This document shows, one piece after another, positions 44,854 through 54,807 of a DNA stretch of 64,000 nt. This stretch comes from Rhipicephalus microplus (lineage: Eukaryota > Arthropoda > Arachnida > Ixodida > Ixodidae). Location: contig NW_027464601.1 in NCBI RefSeq assembly GCF_043290135.1, forward strand, positions 6,950,501 to 7,014,500. Direction: 5' to 3'. The stretch's first letter is position 1. Every line of letters starts with the position of its first letter. The translations under genes and the position numbers were made by a program. Below the pieces are notes generated by a model, which did not search any database, was not told the DNA's origin, and worked only from the letters and a program-made list of their open reading frames with translations.

Positions 44854-46370
44854 GTTAATCCCCGTCTTCTTTGCACACAGCACTTTTTCCCTTTTTTTTC
44901 CACTATGGACAAAATCATACAGTGGAACGTAAGGGGAATACTTAGAAATTTAGATGACGTCCAAGAACTTCTGTGTAAGTTTAACGCGAAAGTGCTATGT
45001 GTGCAAGAAACGCACTTAACTCCTAAGCACAAGGACTTCCTACGACAATATATTATTTTCCGAAAAGACCGGGAGGATCCTGTTGTACCATCTGGCGGTG
45101 TAGCCATTATAGTCGATCGTAGCATGCCAGCATTTGAAGCTCCAAACGGCCCTGGAGGCAGTGGCCCTTCGAGCTGTACTTTTTAACAAACTTATTACTA
45201 TATGTTCTGTGTACATACCACCACATCAACAGCTACACAGACGTGATCTGGAATCACTAATAGATGAACTCCCAGAGCCATTTCTAGTTCTAGGTGATTT
45301 TAATGCACATAATGTCCTGTGGGGCGATGCTCACTGTGATGCGCGAGGACGTCTCATTGAGCAGCTCCTTTTCTCTTCTAGTTTATGTCTTTTAAATATG
45401 AAGGAGCCTACGTATTTTAGCCTTGCAAGCAACACATACTCCTCCATAGATCTTAGCATTTCATCACCGTCCCTTTTACCTGTTTCTAAATGGAACGTTC
45501 TTAAAAACCCTTATGGGAGTGATCACTTCCCAATCATCCTGAGTGCGCCGAACAAAGATCAACTACCCCCGCAGGTTCCTCGATGGAAGATTGAGTCAGC
45601 TGATTGGGAAGGGTATAGAACTCTTACACACATGACATGGACTGAGCTGTCTGCCCTGACCATAGATGACGCTGTCACGTATTTTACAGCTTTTATACTT
45701 GATGCCGCATCTAAATGTATTGCCAAAACGAGTGGCATGTCTTCTAAACGACGAGTCCCATGGTGGAACGACGCATGCAGGAAAGCACGGACCACTCAGA
45801 ACAAAGCATGGGCGTTGCTTCGCGATTCCCCTACAGCAGAAAACCTAGAAAATTTCAAGCGGGTCAAATCGCAGGCACGGAGAACGCGTCGACAAGCTAG
45901 ACGAGAGAGCTGGACAAAGTTTATATCGAGTATCAACTCGTACACAGATGAGGGAAAAGTGTGGAATAAGGTAAAGAAAATTAAGGGCCAACAAACGTAT
46001 TCTCTTCCACTAGTAAATAGCCTCGGGGAAAGCTTGGAGGATCAAGCCAACTTTCTTGGCACACATTTCGAACACATATCGAGCTCCTCACACTACTCCG
46101 AATCCTTCCAGAATTACAAGGCACGAATAGAAAAACAAAAGTTAGAAAGAAAATCCCCAAGAAATGAGGCATATAATGCACCAATCTGCTTAGCAGAACT
46201 GCGAGCAGCACTCAACTGCTGTAATACATCTACCCCAGGTTCTGACAACGTAATGTACGCGATGCTGAAGGAACTACCCTCCGAAACTAAAGAAACCCTC
46301 CTCTCTCTTTATAATCGCATATGGTTTTCAGGTGTGATCCCCTCCTCCTGGAAGGAGGCTGTTATAATTC

Positions 46371-46592
46371 ATGATTACAAATAAGCAGCGCACGACGTTT
46401 TACACAAAGAGAGACGATAGGGACACCGCTGCACTCTCAACTAGTTTATTTCGTAAACGACCTTGGTTATTATACAGCAAGACGGTGTACCACGTGCTAC
46501 AATGACAACGTATTTTCTAAAAAGCCAACTTCGCAATCGCTCAAAGTAATCGATGCTTGGCTTATACAGTAATCTTTTCTTTTTGCGATGTG
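46371..46592. repeat. Penelope inverted arm, left
   Basis: Starts ATGATTACAAATAAGCAGCG and ends TTTCTTTTTGCGATGTG. It is the exact reverse complement of 47388-47609 as read by eye. The start codon of the truncated ORF lies inside it (46557). Confidence 0.92.
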
Positions 46593-47483
46593 TGTGAGTT
46601 TACGTGGGAAGTGCCACGGGAAAGTCAGCTTCAGTTTTTGGACTTGTTGTTATCACGTAAGCCAGACCATGTTTGCTGGTTATATAGCCCACGATCTGAG
46701 AAGCCCCTGCTTAGCTATTCTTCCGGGCATTCAAAGACAGTTAAGAATGGCATAGCATTCTCTTGTCTCCGCGCTGCCTTGGCCAAATCTTGTCCCCACA
46801 AAGTTAATGATAGCTTCATCAGACAAGTAGATAGATTGGCTAGTGCGGGTTACGAAGAGCATGTTCTGCGCAGAACCGCACAGAAGTTGGTTCATCGTGT
46901 GCGCAAGAATATATCTTCGGAGCAGCCTCAAATTGAGAGGAATTATGAAGAAAGGAAAAAGAAATGTGTCTCCATACCCTATGCGCACAGTATATCACAT
47001 AATCTAAAGAATGTAGGCAGCCGGTATGGCTTACAAGTTGTTTTTTCTGCACCTAACAAACTAGGAAAGATATGCGCTAGGCTAGATAGGAAGCGATTGA
47101 CAAAAAAGGATAGGTGTCGGTGCTCTGTTAAGCACAGTGTTTTGTTTGTTGAGTGCAGAACCGCGGTGGTTTACTGTTTGCTCATGTCATGTGGGAAAAT
47201 GTACATCGGTCAAACAGGCCGGTGCATAAATACAAGGTTAACGGAGCACAAGAGAGCATTAGCTAATAATGCTTACTCGCACTTAAGACGGCATTGCTTA
47301 GAATGTGGCTGTTCCCCGCTGTTCTCTGAGACTAAAATTCTTTCCAGCCACAGAGATAAGATGACAAGGGAAGTGATCGAGGCCTTCCACATCGCAAAAA
47401 GAAAAGATTACTGTATAAGCCAAGCATCGATTACTTTGAGCGATTGCGAAGTTGGCTTTTTAGAAAATACGTTGTCATTGTAG
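46557..47483 (+). CDS. Truncated Penelope RT C-terminus with GIY-YIG endonuclease
   Basis: 308 open residues. The start at 46557 is only where the frame opens (an alternative TTG start inside the left arm); the native N-terminal RT palm is missing. Residues 14-100 match the Penelope RT thumb region (FTWEVPRESQLQFLDLLLS, HSKTVKNGIAFSCLRAAL, QVDRLASAGYEEHV). A linker with CRCSVKHS follows. The GIY-YIG nuclease starts at about residue 205 (VVYCLLMSCGKMYIGQTGR) with arginine 222 and HKRAL, and continues through the zinc-type HCLECGC region to FSETKIL. In intact elements the nuclease nicks the target to prime reverse transcription. With no palm this copy cannot act alone. Confidence 0.9.
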   Translation: MAYTVIFSFCDVCEFTWEVPRESQLQFLDLLLSRKPDHVCWLYSPRSEKPLLSYSSGHSKTVKNGIAFSCLRAALAKSCPHKVNDSFIRQVDRLASAGYEEHVLRRTAQKLVHRVRKNISSEQPQIERNYEERKKKCVSIPYAHSISHNLKNVGSRYGLQVVFSAPNKLGKICARLDRKRLTKKDRCRCSVKHSVLFVECRTAVVYCLLMSCGKMYIGQTGRCINTRLTEHKRALANNAYSHLRRHCLECGCSPLFSETKILSSHRDKMTREVIEAFHIAKRKDYCISQASITLSDCEVGFLENTLSL

Positions 47484-47609
47484 CACGTGGTACACCGTCT
47501 TGCTGTATAATAACCAAGGTCGTTTACGAAATAAACTAGTTGAGAGTGCAGCGGTGTCCCTATCGTCTCTCTTTGTGTAAAACGTCGTGCGCTGCTTATT
47601 TGTAATCAT
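47388..47609. repeat. Penelope inverted arm, right
   Basis: The right arm pairs with 46371-46592 and covers the end of the ORF plus the 3' UTR, ending GCTGCTTATTTGTAATCAT. It is followed by the 39-bp tail and then the target duplication. Confidence 0.92.
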
Positions 47610-50270
47610 GAACAATCACCAACTCGCCCAACTTTCGGTGTTACTGAAAGGCTGTTATAATTCCATTTTGAAGCAGGGAAAGGATCCCTCTACTGTATCA
47701 AGTTACAGACCTATAGCGTTAACAAGCTGCCTCTGTAAGCTATTTGAAAAAATCATTAATTACCGCTTACTCCACTACTTAGAAACAAACAATTTGCTCG
47801 ACCCATTTCAGTGCGGGTTTCGAGAAAGTAGATCCACCACAGACCACCTTGTTCGTATTGAGGCACAGATCAGAGACGCCTTCGTCCATAAACAATATTT
47901 TCTCTCTGTGTTCCTCGATATCGAAAAGGCTTATGATACAACATGGCGTTTTGGAATTCTAACAGACCTGTCCCACCTTGGTGTGCGCGGAAGAATGTTT
48001 CACATAATTGAAAGTTACCTGTCAAACCGAACATTCCGTGTCCGTGTGGGCAGTGTTCTCTCCCGAACATTTGTCCAGGAAACAGGCGTGCCACAAGGTG
48101 GTGTACTTAGTTGCACACTTTTTATTATCAAAATGAATTCCTTGCACTTGTCCATCCCCCGCAATATGTTTTATTGTACATATGTCGACGACGTTCAGCT
48201 TGGCTTCAAGTCATGCAACTTGACAATGTGTGAGCGGCAGGTTCAGCTGGGTTTGAACAAGGTCTCCAAATGGGCTGATGAAAACGGATTTCGACTTAAC
48301 CCACAAAAAAGCACCTGTGTCTTGTTCTCTCGAAAGAGAGGCATGCATTCGGAACCTGACATTGAACTGAACGGTCAACGTCTGTCTGTCAATGCGGAGC
48401 ATAAATTCCTAAGCATAATCTTGGACAACAAGTTGGCCTTCGTATCGCACATCAAGTATCTAAAAACGAAATGCTTAAAAGCCATGAATGAATGAAAAGT
48501 GTTGTCACGTACTACGTGGGGTAGTGACAGGCAATGTCTCATCAACCTGTATTGAAGCCTCGTTCGCACCCGCTTAGATTATGGGGCCGTTGTTTATCAG
48601 TCTGCAAGTCAAAGTGCTTTGAAGATGCTGGACCCCATGCACCATTTGGGCATCCGCCTTTCTACGGGTGCTTTTCGCACCAGCCCCGTAGAAAGCCTTT
48701 ATGTTGAGTCAAATGAGTGGTCGCTTCATCTGCAGAGAACTTACATGTCCTTTGTATACTTCCTGAAGGTGAAAGCAGGCAAGAAGCACCCCTCATACTC
48801 TACTATTAATGATCTGTCGAGCTCCATTCTGTTCCAAAACAGGCCTTCAATGAGGCAGCCCTTCTCAGTACGCCTGAAGGGTCTAGCTAAAGAAACTGGA
48901 GTGTCACTTGAACACAGTTTAATGGCTCCTGTAGCATACCCGCCACCGTGGCAGTGGCAGATTATAGACTGTGATGTGTCGTTCCTAGAAGTTACAAAAC
49001 ATGCGCCTATTGCCCATATCCGAACATACTTCCTGGATCTTCAACACAAATACACACGTCCTGAGTTTTTTACAGATGCCTCTAAGTCCAACTCCTCTGT
49101 GTCCTACGCTGCTGTCGGCCCATCCTTTTCGGATGCTGGCCCTCTACATCCAAGTACAAGTATCTTCACAGCAGAAGCTTACGCGATACTTGTGGCAGCT
49201 AAACACATCAAACAACTACAAATACAAAAAGCAGTAATTTATACAGACTCCCTCAGTGTTGTAACGGCTCTGCGCAGTCTTCAAAAACAAAAAAACCCTG
49301 TCCTCGTTTCACTTTACTCCATTTTATGCACCCTCTACACACTCAAGAGACATGTTGTTGTGTGCTGGGTGCCAGGGCACCGTGAGATTCAAGGCAACGT
49401 GATGGCGGATCAGCTTGCTGCATCCGCCCATGAAAGCACCGCCATTACACCGACATCAATCCCGATCCCGGCCCTTGATCTTAAGCCGTCTCTCAAACGA
49501 AAACTCAGGGACTACTGGCAGAGCAAGTGGGATACACACACACAAAACAAACTACACGTTATCAAGCCACACCTTGGCCATTGGCCACCAGTATCAAAAT
49601 CACGTCTAACAGAGGTTATACTAACGAGACTCAGGATAGGACACTTATACACGACACACACATATCTTTTGTCTGGTGGCGATCCACTATTGTGTGACAG
49701 ATGCGGTGAACCATTGACCGTCCTTCACGTGTTAATCCAGTGTAAACACTTAGAAACTATAAGAAAACAGCATTTTCCATTACCCTACCGACAACATATA
49801 CCTTTACACCCTGCAATGTTCGTTGGTAGGGAACCGTTTTTTAGTCATAAATCATTGTTAGCGTTTTTTAAAATAAATTCGTAATTTTCATATCATATAC
49901 CCGGGCATCCCGTAGCTCGACCTCTCCAGGGAGGTTTTTGCTGCGGTGGCTACACAGGAAAGCACTTGCCTCACGGCCCTTGCACGCAAGGGTATGAACC
50001 AGTGAGGCACTTGTGCTAATGCCATACATATACACCATCGTTTTTTATTATCACCAACTTTTGTTATCTATTCACACCACACACACCTTTCACGGCATGG
50101 TCATGACTTTACTACTTGTTATGTTTTTACCCGCCTTACCGCGAGGAATTTTATGGCCCTTATACAGCCGCTAATCACAATCATTGTCCACATACCTTGT
50201 CGCATGAACTGGCGCTCTTTGGCCATCAAAGGGCCCTTGCGCCAAAAAACACCATATATCATCATCATCA

Positions 50271-50283
50271 TCAAAGTGGGAGA
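50271..50283. repeat. Target duplication, right copy (13 bp)
   Basis: TCAAAGTGGGAGA, immediately after the (ATC)n tail of the I-clade LINE. It matches 43047-43059. Confidence 0.92.
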
Positions 50284-51745
50284 CCTCGTGTCTTACTCGG
50301 TTAAGCTCGGTTCTAAACGTACGCCACAGGGGTTGGACGTATACCCTACCCCTTTACACCTCACCATGATTAGTCTGTCCAGAAAAGTCTCTGAGCTCGA
50401 CGGTATTAATCCTAATATATAGGCAGATGACGTCACCATATGGTATACCGGGGGCAGCAATGGGTATTTGGAAGCTGCGCTTCAAGATGCCATAGAGGTT
50501 ACAGAAGGCTACCTCAGACCAGCAAGACTCCGAAGCTCGCCGCGCAAATCAGAGCTGCAACTGTACAGCCCTAAGCGGAAGGGCTCCAAACCGAAAGGTT
50601 GGAGGCCTGTAGAGGACATAGACATCACTCTAAGGATAATTGAGGGGGATACCATCCTCAGGGTACACACCCTCCGTGTTGTAGGTATGATGACTGCATC
50701 AAACGGTTCAAATAACCAGACTGTACTGAAGCTTACCAAGAAAACAGACAACACACTCAGGTTGATAAGCAGGGTTTCTAACCGGCATTAAGGACTATGC
50801 GAAGACATTCTCACGAGGTTGGTGCATGCTTTCGTGGTGTGTCACGTCACCTACGTAGCGGCGATGCACAATTGACCAAGGTCAGAACGGAACAAACTGA
50901 ACACGTTGATAAGAAAAGCGGTGAAGAGAGCCCTCGGGCTTCCCATGTACACGAGCTCGGAGAGGCTGTTTCACCTCGGCGTGCATAACAATTAAGCTGG
51001 AAGAGATAGCTGAGTCACAAGCGAGGGCACAGTTTATCACAGTTTCTACCACCAGTACCGGGAGGAACATCTTGAGAGAGCGTGGAGTTCTCCCGACAGA
51101 AATCGATACCAGATATTGCAACATCCCTTGACAACAGAGAGAGCATATTACCGTGGCACTCATACTATGGTGGCTAGAAGGAGAGGTGTCAGCATCGGTG
51201 TGCCACAGAGCATGCGACAATTCATCCGGATGTGGCGGCGCGGCGGTCGCTTTCGAGATGCCCCTCCTCACGCGATACCATACCTATACCTCGGAATGTT
51301 CACCCTAAGTACAATGTAGGCAGACGACGGGCTAGGGTTAAAGCTCTCCTGAATGGAGCCCGCCCATGCACCAACTTGCTGTTTCGTTGACGCTGCACTG
51401 TACCCGAACGGAAAAGCATTCGTCGCAGTCACCATTGATGAAGATGGCATTGTTACAAACTCCTCGACGGTCCGGACCACAACGGCCGAGGTTGCCGAAC
51501 AGGTTGCGATAGCCTTGGCCCTGGTAGACGACGGGAGAACAACTCTATGCATGAGGGTACACTATCGCAGCACCAGGTTACAGTGGCTAGAATAGGGAAC
51601 TATGATGAGTGGCAAGTGGCGCCTACGGAGCGCACCGAAGCCTCTGAGGAGGAGCTGCGTCGGGGCGCGCGCAGTCGTTTATAAGTTGTTTGTACTTTTC
51701 CGACAGCTTGGTCGGGCACGTTCGTCCTCGTTTTTTTTTTTTATT
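50284..51745 (+). pseudogene. Old I-like LINE, right part (RT C-terminal half and RNase H)
   Basis: Continues the RT cut at 43059: SVKLGSKRTPQG, then ADDVTIWYTGGSNG where the expected YADD tyrosine codon has become TAG, then a thumb region (LRVVGMMTASNGSN, LTKKTDNTLRLISRVSNRH). Further on, CCFVDAALYPNGKAFVAVTI and TTAEVAEQVAIALALVD are the RNase H region. Stops and frameshifts are frequent. The 3' end is placed near the T-rich tract at 51731-51743. Joined across 43060-50283 the two parts read as one element. Confidence 0.82.
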
Positions 51746-51765
51746 GTGGTGGCACTCTGACACCA

Positions 51766-51802
51766 CAATTCAAACCAACTAGCCCAAATAGCCTTTCTTC
51801 TT
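51766..51802 (+). mobile_element. 37-bp insertion resembling a Penelope 3' tail
   Basis: The 37 bases CAATTCAAACCAACTAGCCC and onward are bordered by a perfect 11-bp duplication, CTCTGACACCA at 51755-51765 and 51803-51813. The core ACCAACTAGCCCAA matches the tails of the elements at 7647-7789 (ACCAACTAGCCCAA) and 46371-47648 (ACCAACTCGCCCAA). I interpret it as an extreme 5' truncation of a Penelope-like insertion. Chance cannot be excluded for so short a piece, but duplication and motif agree. Confidence 0.6.
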
Positions 51803-51854
51803 CTCTGACACCAAGGCTTCCGCTTGCACTCTCATTGCGCAAAACAACGTCGTT

Positions 51855-52095
51855 GCTTCATGCCGGGGGTACTACAGGCTGAAAGTAAGCTAAAAAGAAG
51901 CATGCGTTGTTCGGCGTTCCAAAGGACGAAGCTCCGTTAGCGCAGTTGCGGTGAGCGATCCCATGTGCTGACAAGCTGCTTCGAGAAAACTCGGCTGTGT
52001 GCGAGCTGCACTTCTGCGAGAGGCACATCTTCCGGCACTTTGAGCACACTGAGAATGGCGAAATTGTCCGGATTGAAAGGGATAGGCCAATGAGC
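51855..52095 (+). pseudogene. THAP-domain relic
   Basis: The plus-strand reading gives KKHALFGVPKDEAPLAQLR, a TGA, then AIPCADKLLRENSAVCELHF and ERHIFRHFEHTENGEIVRIE. This fits the THAP zinc-finger DNA-binding domain: an FGVPKD strand, an aromatic/proline core, and the CxxH pair in VCELHF. The N-terminal cysteine segment (CRGYY) is in another frame. THAP domains occur in P-element-type transposases and host regulators. This copy has one stop and at least one frameshift, and a G17 run follows directly at 52109. Confidence 0.65.
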
Positions 52096-52108
52096 GTGCT
52101 TGCCGCTC

Positions 52109-52125
52109 GGGGGGGGGGGGGGGGG
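52109..52125. repeat. G17 homopolymer
   Basis: Seventeen consecutive G at the end of the THAP relic. The following C-rich stretch (to about 52320) resembles the repeat edge near 40020-40080. Confidence 0.9.
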
Positions 52126-52510
52126 CAGGTTCATTACAGGGAGATCTCCTCCCTATGATATGAATGTATGAGGCAGAATTTACGCCCCCCCTTTAGATCA
52201 CTACAAAGTGTCCCGCTGCCTAGTCAATGTATAAAAAAAGATTTAGCACCCCTAGTTGTTCAGTGGCACCCCTCTCACAGGTGGCCAGCCCCCTTTGCCC
52301 CCCTTCGGGCGGACGCCTATGTGAGTAGGCCTTTCGGAGAAGCTCTTCGCATTTGTAGACGCCCTTGAAATCGGTTCTTCAAAGTGGTTTAGCTACAACG
52401 AGCTTCACAGTGACAGCTTGGAAGAGTGTTTCTTGCTTAAAAAAAGTAATAAAAGATGTCACACTGGGCTGCGCACAACATGCTCCGAGCCTCACCAATC
52501 AAGCAAACAA

Positions 52511-52605
52511 ACCCCAGGTGGTCGAAATTTCCGGAGCCCTCCACTACGGCGTCTCTCATAATCATATGGTGGTTTTGGGACGTAAAACCCCACAAATCAA
52601 TCAAT
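52511..52605 (+). mobile_element. 5'-truncated tRNA-derived SINE with target duplication
   Basis: Contains only the last 95 bp of the SINE, from ACCCCAGGTGGTCGAAATTT to the (ATCA)n tail. A perfect 15-bp duplication (CAATCAAGCAAACAA) lies at 52496-52510 and 52606-52620. Truncated insertion of a SINE shows that reverse transcription can abort on these transcripts as it does for LINEs. Confidence 0.92.
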
Positions 52606-52620
52606 CAATCAAGCAAACAA

Positions 52621-53296
52621 GTTTTTTTTTTCTGCTCCCCCATTTGCGTTTTTTACACAAAGGTACTCCACAAGCAGCGAGCATCTTCCCGTTAAAAGAG
52701 GAAGTACCTGACGCTCAGGCGCATCACTTCTTTGCAGCTCAATGGTCTGTGGGGTGCTTGTGAAGTCTAAAACATTTTTCCTTGGGAATAAGATAGGACG
52801 CGTGACCAATTATTAGGAATGCATTGTTGCAAACAGATAGTGAGTCACTACTCTGAAATGCGTTGTATGATCTGTGTGCAGAAAATGAAAGGTTTTCATG
52901 CAGATAGCGCTCGTGATTCTCGTCTGTGAGTGTGACGTTATGAATGATGGGGCTTCATTTACAGATTAGTGCTTGAGGCGACGATGGTTCACCGTGAAAG
53001 GTGTCTTAGCAATGGCTCACAAATGAGTTCATCGTTCCACTCCTCTACCACTTTATATCCATAAAATGTTTCAGTGCCGTCACGTGCTCCTTTTCGGCAT
53101 TCTGTCGACCTGACGATATTTCAGTTCAGTCCCGCACCCACGTAGGCATCCTGTCTCCCAGAAGCTAATTAACATAATTTCTCGGTCGCCCTTTGAGGCC
53201 ATGCACCAGCGAAAAATATATTTTAAATGTTTCACATTGCCCGGGCGCATGGTTGATACCCGTCTCTGCGCAACGCATCGCCGCCTTGGGTGACGG
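52621..53296. other. No supported gene
   Basis: The minus frame 52609-52809 (LTGRCSLLVEYLCVKNANGG) looks protein-like but matches nothing I know. The rest is unassigned. Confidence 0.35.
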
Positions 53297-53453
53297 ATGG
53301 ATGGATAGATTTATCCAGCTGTTCCCTTTAGATCAGGCCGTAGCTCATGCCACCTAGCCATAAAATTAAGTACTATCACTTGGTGTTTAAGGATTGACTT
53401 TCACTCGCACCTGAATTGTAGCCACCAATCAGTTAGCCTCCTCTTGGTTATTT

Positions 53454-54807
53454 CTACCCGTTTAAAGTATATTTTGCCTTCACTGTCCCTAAACCACAAT
53501 TCTTTGAAAAATTCGGCGCAATAACTTCGACTATAGGGTGGAGCCCTTTACAGAGCATTATCAAATTTTCAGCCGTTTCCTCCTCCTCCCCACACGCACT
53601 ACACACAGTGTCTGTGCCTTCGTATTTTGCTCGGTACGTCTTGATCCGCAATTCTCCCGTTCTAGCCTCAAAAAGCAGAGAACTACTCCGTAAACTATCC
53701 TAGATCTTTTCCTTCTTTTCCGGGGTGACTTGTCACACGTCTTAGCAAGCTTTAGCTCAAAGAGTCTAATTAGATTCATGTATGTTCACACTGCCTTATT
53801 ATCCTCCGTGATTACTTTCTCAATTTGTTCAGTGGCTATTTCAATTTGCCTTTCTGGACAAAAATTTTCCTGTAGTTGCTCATCTTGTCTCCTTCCCACT
53901 TTCACTGCTTTTCCAAAACTTAGCTTGATACGTTTTTGATCACTACCCCGACTTCTGGAGCCACCTTTATCTATGTGCATTCCCCTGAGCTTATCATACA
54001 TCCTATGTGACATCAGTGCATAATCTATCGTCGACTGCAGCCTTCCTACCTCCCCTGTTATTTGCCCTTCACACTTCTCGGTACTGTTGCAAATGATCAA
54101 ATCAAGCCTTTCACACATATCCATGATCATTTTGCCTGTCGGGTCGGTATAACCATCTATATCTTCTATGTGCGCATTCATGTATCCTACTATAATTATC
54201 TCGCACTCTCTTCCTAACTTCTGAATGTCCTTTGATATACACTCTACCGTTGCCTGGTTTTTCTCTGTGGCCTTTGCTCCCGTCCACAATTACACGAAAC
54301 CAAAGAGTGTCATTTTTCCTGCCTCTTTCCCTTTTAGCCATAAATGTTCCTTGCACTCCTGCTTGACCCTTTGCCAGTCTGTACTTATATGAATGAATGC
54401 CCCAATACCACCCCCTTTCTGCTGCCTTCTGTTCTATTACAATATTCCCACGCGTATTCCGGATTGTTCGGAGGTGGTTCCATGTCCCTGAGATGTGTTT
54501 CTACAAAACCGTATACCATCGGCCTCTCTTCCCTTAGCTGTTATTCTATCTCTTCCCACTTCAGCCTGTTCCTACCACCCTGCATGTTAATATACCCTAT
54601 GTCTGAACTGGCTGGGCGCTCGTGGCTACGTCTATTTATGCCCCAGACTCTACCTATCTTAGATATTGGTGCCACATTGGAATCGTATCTGTCCATACCA
54701 CCTGTCGAAGAGTCTCCCTGGTTGTTTTCCTCGTTACTAGCTATCCTGCACCCCGCAGGGCTCGCTTGCCCCCCAAAAAAGCTACTGCGCGTCCTGCCAG
54801 TCGCCAA
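53454..54807 (-). pseudogene. Copy B ORF2: endonuclease joined to the C-terminal zinc region
   Basis: The endonuclease reads IGYINMQGGRNRLKWEEIE, then VYGFVETHLRDM (catalytic glutamate), GGGIGAFIH, IIVGYMNAHIEDIDGYTD and STIDYALMSH. The expected GDMNAH aspartate reads GYMNAH, a loss of a catalytic residue. After about 53780 the reading jumps to the C-terminus: KTYRAKYEGTDTVCSACGEE and then LIMLCKGLHPIV, a CxxC...H...C zinc-like motif shared with copies A and C. The RT is absent. Several frameshifts are present. Confidence 0.8.

Larger units (their letters stand above)
46371..47648 (+). mobile_element. Penelope-like element with inverted 222-bp arms
   Basis: A 1278-bp insertion flanked by a perfect 15-bp duplication (AGGCTGTTATAATTC at 46356-46370 and 47649-47663). 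The left arm 46371-46592 and right arm 47388-47609 are inverted repeats of equal length with no difference that I can see. A 39-bp tail with CACCAACTCGCCCAACTTTC follows the right arm. The interior encodes the C-terminal part of a Penelope RT and its GIY-YIG endonuclease. The 5' portion is truncated and replaced by an inverted copy of the 3' end, a known Penelope arrangement. Arm identity implies recent insertion. Confidence 0.93.
44905..49884 (+). pseudogene. I-clade LINE ORF2: endonuclease, RT and RNase H, split and mutated
   Basis: Starts at ATG 44905 (MDKIIQWNVRGILRNLDDVQ). The APE-type endonuclease shows QWNVRG, VQETHL, GDFNAHNVLWGD and YGSDHFPII. A one-base loss near 45134 shifts frame inside this domain. 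RT starts before the Penelope insertion (TPGSDNVMYAMLKEL, SSWKEAVI) and continues after it (SYRPIALTSCLCKLFEKIIN, FLDIEKAYDTTW, GVPQGGVLS, CTYVDDVQLG). The join also has a one-base deletion near 47664. In-frame TGA codons are at 48493-48495 and 48553-48555. RNase H shows FFTDASKSN, TAEAYAILVA, IYTDSLSVV and WVPGHREIQGNVMADQLA. A terminal CDRCGEPLTVLHVLIQC zinc motif follows. All catalytic residues remain. Confidence 0.92.
43060..50270 (+). mobile_element. Full-length I-clade LINE, interrupted by a Penelope-like element
   Basis: A 7211-bp insertion, about 5.9 kb after removing the nested Penelope element and its duplication. Order: 5' UTR (43060-43587), ORF1 (43588-44853), ORF2 with endonuclease, RT and RNase H (44905-49884), 3' UTR (49885-50257) and an (ATC)n tail (50258-50270). 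A perfect 13-bp duplication borders it. The RNase H domain and the zinc-knuckle ORF1 place it in the I clade or a close relative. ORF2 has a frameshift at about 45134, another at about 47664, and TGA codons at 48493 and 48553, so it is inactive but young enough to keep a perfect duplication. Confidence 0.93.
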
